Made by a program: the position numbers and the translations under genes
The notes under the pieces: generated by a model
What the model was told of the DNA's origin: nothing
Databases searched by the model: none
Seen by the model: only the letters and a program-made list of their open reading frames with translations
Shown here: positions 56,090 to 64,000 of the stretch, piece after piece
Numbering within the stretch: position 1 is the first letter of the stretch
Layout of the letters: each line of letters starts with the position of its first letter
Assembly: GCA_030490835.1 (NCBI GenBank)
Contig: CM059971.1
Coordinates: forward strand, 36,690,012 to 36,754,011
Direction: 5' to 3'
Source of the DNA: Annona cherimola
Taxonomy: Eukaryota; Streptophyta; Magnoliopsida; Magnoliales; Annonaceae
DNA: 64,000 nucleotides

Positions 56090-57667
56090 TGTTGGAAATA
56101 TGTGGAAAACAAGTTAAATCCATGTTTTGATGATTAACAAATCAATTTGAGTATGTCTTGGCTACTAACAAGTTTGTGAAATGTTTAAGGAATATACATT
56201 TGAAGAAAATCAAGTATAGAAGCCAAGTCGTATCCCAAGTCGACTCCAAGATCGACTTCAAACATGCAGAACGTCCAGAGCTGAAATGGGAAGAAGACCA
56301 AGTGAAGTCGCGGGTCAAGTCGACTCCACATGCGACTTGGGAAGCCAAGTCGCAGACGAAGTCGACCTTGCTATCGACTTCAGTCGTGCAATTTCTTCTA
56401 GAGTTGAAAATTGGGACACGGAGCTGCCAAGTCGCAGGCCAAGTCGACTTCATGTGCGACTTAGGTGAAGTTGCGAACGAAGTCGACCCCGAAGTGAGAC
56501 TTGAAGAATTTAAGAGCTTCAAGCATGATCAAGATCAAAACAAGCCTATCAAAGTTCAAGGATTCAAGATCTAGAACAAATCAAAGGCAAAGACATCAAG
56601 CATGCTTCAAACAGTCAAGTCTTCAAAAATAAAAAAAGCAAGAAAGCTCTTCAATGATTCAAGCTAAACTAAGATTGAAGCTAAGCAAGCAGAAGAGAAG
56701 ACATTAATCCAAAAGGAAAATGAGGAAAACGATTTTCAAAGTTCCAAGTTCATGAAGCCAACTGTCGAGGTGAAGTCGAACCCGAAGTCGACTCCACCTG
56801 CGACTTGGGTCAAGTCGAGAACCCAAGTCGACCCTGACTGAAACTTGAAGTTGCGACGGAGAAGCGAAGTCGCACCCGAAGTCGACTCCATCTGCGACTT
56901 GGGCGAAGTCGCATCCGAAGTCGACTCCACATGCGACTTGGGTCGCAACGGTCGGAATTAATTCGAACGTTGGCGCATTAAATGCGCGCCACCTACCTTC
57001 TAACGTTCGGATTCCCTCCAAAATTATAAATAGCATTCATGGTGGACGAGGGAAGTAGTTGGGAAAACATTAAGTGAGCATAACTCCTATCTACAAGAGC
57101 ATTAAAGTGATCAAGCCAATCAAGAGAGGAAGAATTGTGTTTCAAGTTGCAAGAGCTACATTCAGAAACTTCAAAGTCATCATCTACAAGTTCTTCCCTG
57201 CGCTAAATCGTTTCTACACACCTGTAAAGTGTAGTTTACTTTTATTGTTTACTTGTTTGTGTTGAACTTGATTTAGCTTGTGTAGCTAAGATCAAGTGGT
57301 AGCAAAGTAGTGTGTGATTGGAGTGTGACTCATCACCTACTTGTGCTAAGTGTAATATGCCCCCTAGAGCTAAAATCTAGAAGAGAGCAAGAGGCTCTAA
57401 TTGTATTGAGAGAATACAATAGTGGAACCCAAGTCACAAGGTGTGTGAGCTTGGAAGAGTGGAGTAGGGAGGTTGCCCGAACCACTATAAAAATTCTTGT
57501 CTACTTGTTTTTATTTCTGCACTCTACATTACTTTGCTTTCCATTCTGTTTCTTCATTCAAGGGGACTAGATTAATCCGGGGTAAAGTTTTTGTTTAAGT
57601 TGTAAATTTTTAAGAACCCAATTCACCCCTCCCCTCTTGGGTTTTTCCATCAATTCGGGACCCAACA
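56090..57667 (+). repeat. 5' LTR of the young Sirevirus
   Basis: 1578 bp, TGTTGG...CCAACA. 56220-56500 and 56760-56950 are packed with AAGTCGACTT-type palindromes. A TATA box follows at 57025, and the R/U5 part has TATGCCCCCTAGAGC and AACCCAATTCACCCCTCCCC. Open frames of 126 and 138 codons on opposite strands arise from the symmetric repeats and are not taken as genes. Confidence 0.95.
57025..57033 (+). promoter_or_regulatory. TATA box of the Sirevirus LTR
   Basis: TATAAATAG lies 75 bases downstream of the last palindromic module and is conserved in the 3' LTR (around 63953). It is the likely RNA polymerase II core promoter; transcription would start about 30 bases downstream. Confidence 0.75.
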
Positions 57668-57669
57668 AG

Positions 57670-57681
57670 TGGTATCAGAGC
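57670..57681 (+). other. Primer binding site (initiator tRNA-Met)
   Basis: TGGTATCAGAGC follows the LTR end after two bases and matches the complement of the plant initiator tRNA-Met 3' end. It is intact. Confidence 0.95.
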
Positions 57682-57715
57682 AGGTCTTTGAATTGAACCA
57701 AAGAGATCCAACCAT

Positions 57716-59353
57716 ATGGCATCCCAATCTACTTCCGTTCCCGCTTTTGCCGAGGGCCAATCTTTTACAAGGCAACCATTGTTTGATGGGAACAACTTTG
57801 GCTATTGGAAGCTTCGTATGAAGCAACTCATCATGGCTACCGATATGGATTCTTAGATTGCTATCCAAGATGGTGTGATTTTGCCTACCGATGACAAAGC
57901 TTCCAAATGGACCGAAAAGGAAGTTAGAACCGTCAAGAGCAATGCCAAGGCAATGAATTCTTTATTTTGTGCTCTTACGGCTTCGGAGTATGATAGAGTA
58001 TCATCTTGCCTAACCGCCAAGGAGATATGGGATACTCTAACATCCATTTATGAAGGAACCTCTCAAGTCCAAGGGACTAGGAGAAATATCTTGATAGGAG
58101 AGTTGGAAAGTTTTAGAATGCTAGACACAGAAAATATTTCTGAAATGTTTGCTAGATTTTCTAAGATTACTAATGCTCTAAAAGGTCTTGGAAAGGCTAT
58201 TTCTGAATCCGAACAGGTTATGAAGATATTGAGAGCTCTACCGGATTCATGGACTCCAAAGATAACGGCAATTGAAGAAGCCAAAGACCTAAACACTTTG
58301 AAGCTAGAAGATCTTATTAGCTCATTAATGTCACATGAGCTAATTAGAAGAAGAAACGAAGATAATCACAAAGGGAAGAGAACCATTGCACTCAAGGCCA
58401 CTCACAATTCAGATGGATCCACCTCTTCATCTCACAACGATGATGAAGACATTGCTCTTCTCACTCGCAAATTCCGGAAATTTGTGAGAAAAGAAAAGAA
58501 CCTCAAAGACTTCAAAGAAAGACCACATAAAGAAAAGAAAAAGGAGGTTACAAAATGCTACCGATGCGGGGGCGTAGGACATATGCAAGCTCAATGTCCT
58601 ACACCAGAAGAAAGGCCAAAGGAGAGTCATGAAAGAAGAAAATACCAAAGGCCACGAGGAAGAGGCATGTTCGTCAACGAGGAGACTTCATCAACATGCA
58701 GTTCCTCAACCGATGACAATGATGCAGCCAACTGTGCGAGAATTTGCTGCATGGCACGAATCGAGCAAGAAGAAGAAGACTTGCTATGTCTAAACACAAC
58801 GGAAGTTTTGGAAGAACAATCTACCTCAACAAAATGCACAAGTAATGAAGAGGTAACTTCCAAACCTTGCTATTCTCAATCAAGTTATTCTTCTTTTCAT
58901 GATTGCCTTAAATGTGCTGAATTAGAAGAACTTCAAATTGCTTATGATTCATTATATGAGGAAATTAAGAGGCTAGGAAACAAGCTGTCATTGAAGAGAC
59001 AACAGTGCAACTTTGTTATTGTTGAAAATGGAAAACTAGCTGAAAAATCAGCAAAATTGAAAGAAGAAAATGAATCACTGTTGAAAGAGGCAGAAAAATT
59101 GAAAAAGGAGAACAAATCATTAAATGAATCATTAGGAAAGTTCTCTAATCCAGGAGAAAGTGTGAAGATGTTTCTGAACATGACCTCACAAAAGGATAAA
59201 AGAGGTCTTGGGTACAATATATTTGAGCAAAAAGAAAGTGGCAAATCAAATGTGCCGAAACTTGGAAAATATCAAGCTAAAACTGCACCAATTTATAAGC
59301 CACAAAAGAAAAATGTTATGTGGATTAAAAGACCAACTTTTGAACCAAAATGA
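57716..59353 (+). pseudogene. gag: Sirevirus gag, with a nonsense codon
   Basis: The ATG at 57716 opens MASQSTSVPAFAEGQSF, then the family block FDGNNFGYWKLRMKQLI. A TAG at 57854-57856 (codon 47) falls where this family usually has tryptophan, so a single G-to-A change is the likely cause. Open reading continues to TGA at 59351-59353. The capsid region spans about residues 60-190. A CCHC knuckle CYRCGGVGHMQAQC starts at 58556. A serine/acidic stretch follows, and residues about 415-480 form a strong coiled coil (KLKEENESLLKEAEKLKKE). Reinitiation downstream of the stop could give an N-truncated product. Gag would build the virus-like particle. Confidence 0.85.
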
Positions 59354-59579
59354 AATTGGAGGCCTACTCCTAGACTACCAATGGCCTGCAATTTCTGTAA
59401 TAAAATGGGTCATAAAGCTTACAAGTGTAACTTCAAGAAGTTATATGACCATGGTGCAAAGCTAGTTTGGGTTCCAAGGAACACAAGATTTGGGCTTTCT
59501 AAGTTAGAATTACGAAGATTGAATCATTCTACTAACCCAAATGGACCCATAAAATGGGTACCAAAGAGATAAGATTCAC
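59354..59579 (+). other. Gag-pol junction with second zinc knuckle
   Basis: The gag frame continues past its TGA and encodes CNFCNKMGHKAYKC (59384-59425), spaced C-x2-C-x4-H-x4-C, then KLVWVPRNTRFG and IKWVPKR before TAA at 59570-59572. Pol is in the +1 frame relative to gag. Either a shift and two stops inactivate this copy, or pol is reached by recoding. Many plant copia elements use one continuous frame, which favours mutation. Confidence 0.7.
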
Positions 59580-62500
59580 TTGCTTATTTTTCAGATTTGT
59601 TTCAAGGCAAAGGCAAACAATATATGGTTCATGGACAGCGGTTGTTCAAGGCACATGACTGGAGAAAGAAGCTTATTTCACAAACTTAAGCCTTGCAACG
59701 ACGGAACAGTTGCCTTTGGAAACAATGAGAAAGGTAAAATTAAAGGTAAAGGAACCATTTACAGTATTTCAAATGCATGCATAGAAGATGTTTTGTTTGT
59801 TGAAGGACTCAAGCACAATCTAATGAGCATTAGCCAATTATGTGATAAAGGATATAAGGTTGTGTTTGAATCATCTATGTGCAATGTATTTGATGGAGAA
59901 CATATCATGTTTAGTGGAAGAAGACATGGAAATGTATATTTGGTTTCACTTGATGAACTAGATGGTCAATGTCTAATGGCCATTGAAAATGATCCATGGG
60001 TTTGGCATAAAAGACTTGGACATGTGAATATGTCAAACATAAAGACCCTATGGAAAAAGAATTTGGTAGAAGGCTTGCCAAAGTTGAAATATGACAAAGA
60101 CAAAATTTGCAAGGCATGTCAATTATCTAAACAACCAAAGATGTCTTTTTCTACCAAAAGGGAGATTTCCACCACAAGGCCACTTGAATTGCTACACATG
60201 GATCTATATGGACCATCCGACATTTTAACCATTGGTGGAAGGAAATATGTATTTGTTATTGTAGATGACTTTTCAAGATTCACATGGATAATTCTCTTAG
60301 CTAGCAAAGATGAAGCCTTCTCTATGTTTTCAACTTTTGTAAACTTGGTGGAAAATGAAAAACAAAGTACTATTATGTCTATAAGAAGTGACCATGGTGG
60401 TGAATTTGAAAACAAACGATTCATAGAATTATGTAATGAAAAAGGAATTCATCACACATTTTCTGCACCAAGAACTCCACAACAAAATGGAGTAGTGGAG
60501 AGGAAAAATAGAACTATACAAGAGATGGCTAGAACTATGCTAAATGAGAGCAAATTATCTAAGAAGTTTTGGGGTGAAGCTGTAAGTACAGCTTGTCATG
60601 TATTGAATCGAGTTACCATTAGAGCAATCTTGAAAAAGACCCCATATGAACTATGGAAAGGAAGGAAACCGAATATCTCTTATTTTCATGCTTTTGGATG
60701 CACATGTTATGTGTTGAACAATGGAAAAACCAACTTGGGAAAACTTGACGCTAAAAGTGATGAGTCAATATTCCTTGGGTACTCATCAAATAGCAAAGCA
60801 TATAGAGTATTCAATAAACGAAACCAAGTTGTAGAAGAATCCATACATGTTGTTTTTGATGAAACTAACCCATGCTTGAAAAGAAGAGATGATTTAAGTG
60901 ATGCAGATGAGATTGTAAGCAACTTTGAAAAGCTGCATGTGGAAAAGCAAGAAGAGTCCAATGAGGAAAGGGTAAGTGAAGGTAATGATTCCTATAAACC
61001 TCCATCTGATTTAAAATTCAAACATGCACATCCAATTGAACAAATTATAGGGAATGTGTATGAAGGTGTAAAAACTAGAAGGTCAAAGCAAAATGTTTGT
61101 GGACAATATGCCTTTGTATCCAAAATTGAACCTTCTAATATTGATCAAGCTCTTGATGATGAAAACTGGATTATAGCAATGCAAGAAGAGCTAAATCAAT
61201 TTGAAAGAAATCAAGTTTGGCATCTTGTTCCTAGACCAAATGATTGTACGGTTATTGGTACCAAGTGGGTTTTTAGGAACAAATTAGATGAAAGTGGACT
61301 TGTAGTGAGAAACAAAGCTAGACTTGTGGCAAAAGGATATTCACAAGAAGAAGGAATTGACTTTGAAGAATCCTATGCACCGGTTGCTAGATTGGAAGCA
61401 ATTCGTATCTTACTAGCTTTTGCATCTCACATGAACTTTAAATTGTTTCAAATGGATGTTAAAAGTGCATTTTTGAATGGATATATAAATGAAGAGGTGT
61501 ATGTTGAGCAACCACCTGGATTTGAAGAAAAGGATCAATCAAAGTATGTTTACAAGCTAACCAAAGCATTATATGGATTAAAACAAGCTCCAAGAGCTTG
61601 GTGTGAAAGACTAAGCAAATTTCTGATTGATCATGATTTTCAAAAGGGAAAGGTAGACACCACCTTGTTTATCAAGTACAATGGAAAGGATATATTGATC
61701 ATTCAGATTTATGTAGATGATATTATTTTTGGTGCTACTAATGAAACTCTTTGCCAAGAATTTTCTGAGCTTATGCAGAAAGAATTTGAGATGAGCATGA
61801 TGGGAGAGCTCAATTTCTTCCTTGGACTGCAAATCAAGCAACTAAATGAAGGAATCTTCATAAACCAGCCCAAATACATTAAAGAGATGCTCAAGAAGTT
61901 TAGCATGGAAAATAGCAAAGGAGCAAACACGCCCATGAGCTCTACAATCAAGCTTGACAAAGATGAGAAGGGCAAAATAGTTGATTTAAAATTGTATAGA
62001 AGCATGATAGGTTCCTTATTGTATTTAACTGCTTCTAGGCCAGATATTTTGTTTAGTGTGTGTATGTGCTCTAGATTTCAATCATGCCCAAAAGAATCAC
62101 ACTTGGTAGCTGTGAAAAGAATTTTCAGATATCTAGTAGACACTACCAATTTAGGACTATGGTATCCAAAGGGCTCTAATTTTGATCTAATCGGCTACTC
62201 GGATGCGGATTTTGCCGGTTACAAAGTGGATAGAAAAAGCACTAGTGGAACATGTCAGTTTCTTGGGAACATGATGGTTTCATGGTTTTCAAGAAAACAA
62301 ACTAGTGTTGCTCTATCTACGGCGGAAGCCGAATACATTGCCGCTGGGAGCTGTTGTGCCCAATTACTTTGGATGAAACAGCAACTTAGGGACTATGGCA
62401 TGGATTTTAAAGATATACCTATCAAATGTGACAATACCAGTGCCATATGTCTAACCAAGAATCCAGTCTTGCATTCTAGGACCAAACATATAGACCTTAG

Positions 62501-62654
62501 ACATCATTTCATTAGAGAACATGTAGAAAATCATGACATATGTTTAGTATATGTAAGAACAGAGGATCAAGTTGCAGACATATTCACAAAACCCCTAGCC
62601 AAAGAAGCATTCTATAAAATTCGAAATGACATGGGAATGATTGAGTTAGGCTAG
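59580..62654 (+). CDS. pol: Sirevirus pol polyprotein
   Basis: Open for 1024 codons with no break. There is no ATG at its 5' end (the first listed codon is TTG), so translation must come from gag. Protease: [11 protein letters not shown] at residues 18-28. Integrase zinc finger: WHKRLGHVN ... CKACQ, about 142-186. Catalytic core: Asp 207 (HMDLYGP), Asp about 268 (RSDHGGEFE) and Glu about 305 (VVERKNR), with the lineage wording [19 protein letters not shown]. Reverse transcriptase: about 540-785, catalytic YVDDIIFGA near 709. RNase [10 protein letters not shown] near 870, [19 protein letters not shown] and [13 protein letters not shown] to about 1000. All catalytic residues I can check are present, so the enzymes may be active if made. 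No chromodomain or env-like frame follows. Confidence 0.95.
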   Translation: MLIFQICFKAKANNIWFMDSGCSRHMTGERSLFHKLKPCNDGTVAFGNNEKGKIKGKGTIYSISNACIEDVLFVEGLKHNLMSISQLCDKGYKVVFESSMCNVFDGEHIMFSGRRHGNVYLVSLDELDGQCLMAIENDPWVWHKRLGHVNMSNIKTLWKKNLVEGLPKLKYDKDKICKACQLSKQPKMSFSTKREISTTRPLELLHMDLYGPSDILTIGGRKYVFVIVDDFSRFTWIILLASKDEAFSMFSTFVNLVENEKQSTIMSIRSDHGGEFENKRFIELCNEKGIHHTFSAPRTPQQNGVVERKNRTIQEMARTMLNESKLSKKFWGEAVSTACHVLNRVTIRAILKKTPYELWKGRKPNISYFHAFGCTCYVLNNGKTNLGKLDAKSDESIFLGYSSNSKAYRVFNKRNQVVEESIHVVFDETNPCLKRRDDLSDADEIVSNFEKLHVEKQEESNEERVSEGNDSYKPPSDLKFKHAHPIEQIIGNVYEGVKTRRSKQNVCGQYAFVSKIEPSNIDQALDDENWIIAMQEELNQFERNQVWHLVPRPNDCTVIGTKWVFRNKLDESGLVVRNKARLVAKGYSQEEGIDFEESYAPVARLEAIRILLAFASHMNFKLFQMDVKSAFLNGYINEEVYVEQPPGFEEKDQSKYVYKLTKALYGLKQAPRAWCERLSKFLIDHDFQKGKVDTTLFIKYNGKDILIIQIYVDDIIFGATNETLCQEFSELMQKEFEMSMMGELNFFLGLQIKQLNEGIFINQPKYIKEMLKKFSMENSKGANTPMSSTIKLDKDEKGKIVDLKLYRSMIGSLLYLTASRPDILFSVCMCSRFQSCPKESHLVAVKRIFRYLVDTTNLGLWYPKGSNFDLIGYSDADFAGYKVDRKSTSGTCQFLGNMMVSWFSRKQTSVALSTAEAEYIAAGSCCAQLLWMKQQLRDYGMDFKDIPIKCDNTSAICLTKNPVLHSRTKHIDLRHHFIREHVENHDICLVYVRTEDQVADIFTKPLAKEAFYKIRNDMGMIELG

Positions 62655-63016
62655 CATAAACTTAGGGGGAGCACCCATTTAGGGGGAGCTAACCCACCTA
62701 TCTCTTTGATTACCCTCTAATCTTTTTGATATATTGACAAAAAGGGGGAGAGAGATTTAAGGAGAAGAAAAGTATTTAAGTTGAAAAATTGAGTATAAGT
62801 CTTAATGATTAAAAGGGAGAGAGGTGATTAAAGGGGAGAGAGATGTAAGAAGAGAAGAGTAAGAATGGGGAGGAGAGTAGGATATGCTTACATGATATTT
62901 GAATGTTCTGTTTGCATGAGCATAAGCATGATTTTAAAATGCAATATGAACATATTATTTTTAAATGAAAGGTATCCGCTCAAATCGGTTTTGTCAATCA
63001 TCAAAAAGGGGGAGAT
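62655..63016 (+). other. 3' leader with multiple polypurine tracts
   Basis: AGGGGGAG-type runs occur at about 62664 (TTAGGGGGAGC), 62680 (TTTAGGGGGAGC), 62741 (AAAAAGGGGGAGAGAGA), and the functional one at 63003-63016 (AAAAAGGGGGAGAT) directly before the 3' LTR. Weaker runs lie near 62813-62880. Sireviruses are known for repeated polypurine tracts in this place. There is no open frame. Confidence 0.85.
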
Positions 63017-64000
63017 TGTTGGAAATATGTGGAAAACAAGTTAAATCCATGTTTTGATGATTAACAAATCAATTTGAGTATGTCTTGGCTACTAACAAGT
63101 TTGTGAAATGTTTAAGGAATATACATTTGAAGAAAATCAAGTATAGAAGCCAAGTCGTATCCCAAGTCGACTCCAAGATCGACTTCAAACATGCAGAACG
63201 TCCAGAGCTGAAATGGGAAGAAGACCAAGTGAAGTCGCGGGTCAAGTCGACTCCACATGCGACTTGGGAAGCCAAGTCGCAGACGAAGTCGACCTCGCTA
63301 TCGACTTCAGTCGTGCAATTTCTTCCAGAGTTGAAAATTGGGACACGGAGCTGCCAAGTCGCAGGCCAAGTCGACTTCATGTGCGACTTGGGTGAAGTTG
63401 CGAACGAAGTCGACCCCGAAGTGCGACTTGAAGAATTTAAGAGCTTCAAGCATGATCAAGATCAAAACAAGCCTATCAAAGTTCAAGGATACAAGATCTA
63501 GAACAAATCAAAGGCAAAGACATCAAGCATGCTTCAAACAGTCAAGTCTTCAAAAACAAAAAAAAGCAAGAAAGCTCTTCAATGATTCAAGCTAAACTAA
63601 GATTGAAGCTAAGCAAGCAGAAGAGAAGACATTAATCCAAAAGGAAAATGAGGAAAACGATTTTCAAAGTTCCAAGTTCATGAAGCCAACTGTCGAGGTG
63701 AAGTCGGACCCGAAGTCGACTCCACCTGCGACTTGGGTCAAGTCGAGAACCCAAGTCGACCCTGACTGAAACTTGAAGTTGCGACGGAGAAGCGAAGTCG
63801 CACCCGAAGTCGACTCCATCTGCGACTTGGGCGAAGTCGCATCCGAAGTCGACTCCACATGCGACTTGGGTCGCAACGGTCGGAATTAATTCGAACGTTG
63901 GCTCATTAAATGCGCGCCACCTACCTTCTAACGTTCGGATTCCCTCCAAAATTATAAATAGCATTCATGGTGGACGAGGGAAGTAGTTGGGAAAACATTA
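63017..64000 (+). repeat. 3' LTR of the young Sirevirus, partial
   Basis: It covers the first 984 of about 1579 bases, at an offset of +6927 (then +6928 after one inserted A near 63555) from the 5' LTR. The TATA box is included; the end and the target duplication are outside the window. Confidence 0.95.

Larger units (their letters stand above)
56090..64000 (+). mobile_element. Young Sirevirus (Ty1/copia), 3' end beyond window
   Basis: 5' LTR 56090-57667, initiator-Met primer site, gag, second zinc-knuckle segment, pol, several polypurine tracts, and 984 bases of the 3' LTR from 63017. The LTR ends are TGTTGG and CCAACA. The 5 bases before it are CTTTC; the matching copy lies outside the window. 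By eye the two LTRs differ by 8 substitutions and 1 single-base indel over the 984 bases, so insertion is recent. It sits in the leader of the Tat element, about 50 bases from its gag start. The repeated polypurine tracts and dyad-rich LTR point to the SIRE lineage. Confidence 0.93.

Noticed and set aside
56142..56574. Overlapping open frames of 126 codons (minus) and 138 codons (plus), repeated at 63069-63501
   Set aside because: They lie in LTR sequence made of palindromic modules, which read similarly (VDS, QVDST) on both strands. Their repetition follows the LTR, and nothing suggests translation.

Overview
The window is nuclear DNA from a flowering plant with a repeat-rich genome. Almost every supportable feature is a retrotransposon, a retrotransposon fragment, a MITE or an old endogenous pararetrovirus. 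Lineage hallmarks are plant-specific: Sirevirus Ty1/copia, Tekay/Del-like chromovirus, Tat-type Ty3/gypsy with a second RNase H, a TRIM, and a caulimovirid. I found no convincing host gene, no tRNA or rRNA gene and no CRISPR array. The species cannot be named from the sequence.

Layout. 1-1611 is AT-rich and unrecognised, with a 64-bp tandem duplication and a foldback MITE-like repeat. 1612-13360 is a nest at least three deep. Two LTRs of an Athila/Tat-like family (TGATAACTCT...TCA, tRNA-Asp primer site) lie end to end. The second is split by a solo Ty3/gypsy LTR of about 4.7 kb (TSD TTCTY). That solo LTR is split by a 4.1-kb TRIM-based composite (TSD GTAAG), which carries tandem TRIM units and a 1.6-kb piece of chromovirus pol. 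13361-15010 holds decayed Sirevirus LTR pieces. 15220-16622 is a third Athila/Tat-like LTR with its primer site. 17560-20350 is a decayed endogenous caulimovirid on the minus strand, bordered by a Tourist-like MITE. 22620-23400 is a Tat-type reverse transcriptase remnant.

23417-33870 is an old, broken Sirevirus (plus strand). A fourth Athila/Tat-like LTR sits at its primer site, and a solo LTR of a younger Sirevirus family (TSD GAAGG, opposite strand) sits at the end of its pol. 34400-56038 is a Tat-type element (minus strand) whose gag-pol converges on an antisense plant-mobile-domain (PMD) reading frame. It has been hit three times: a complete 10.9-kb Tekay-like chromovirus (35042-45934) in the PMD frame, a 290-bp MITE in gag, and a young Sirevirus in the leader.

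56090-64000 is that young Sirevirus. Its LTRs differ at about 8 sites plus one indel over 984 compared bases, and its pol ORF of 1024 codons is open. Gag carries a nonsense codon and gag and pol are out of frame, so this copy is probably not autonomous. The 3' LTR runs off the window. The nesting gives a relative order of insertion: the young Sirevirus, the TRIM composite, the Tekay element and the MITEs are each younger than the element they interrupt. All homology calls come from reading motifs by eye; no database search was run.
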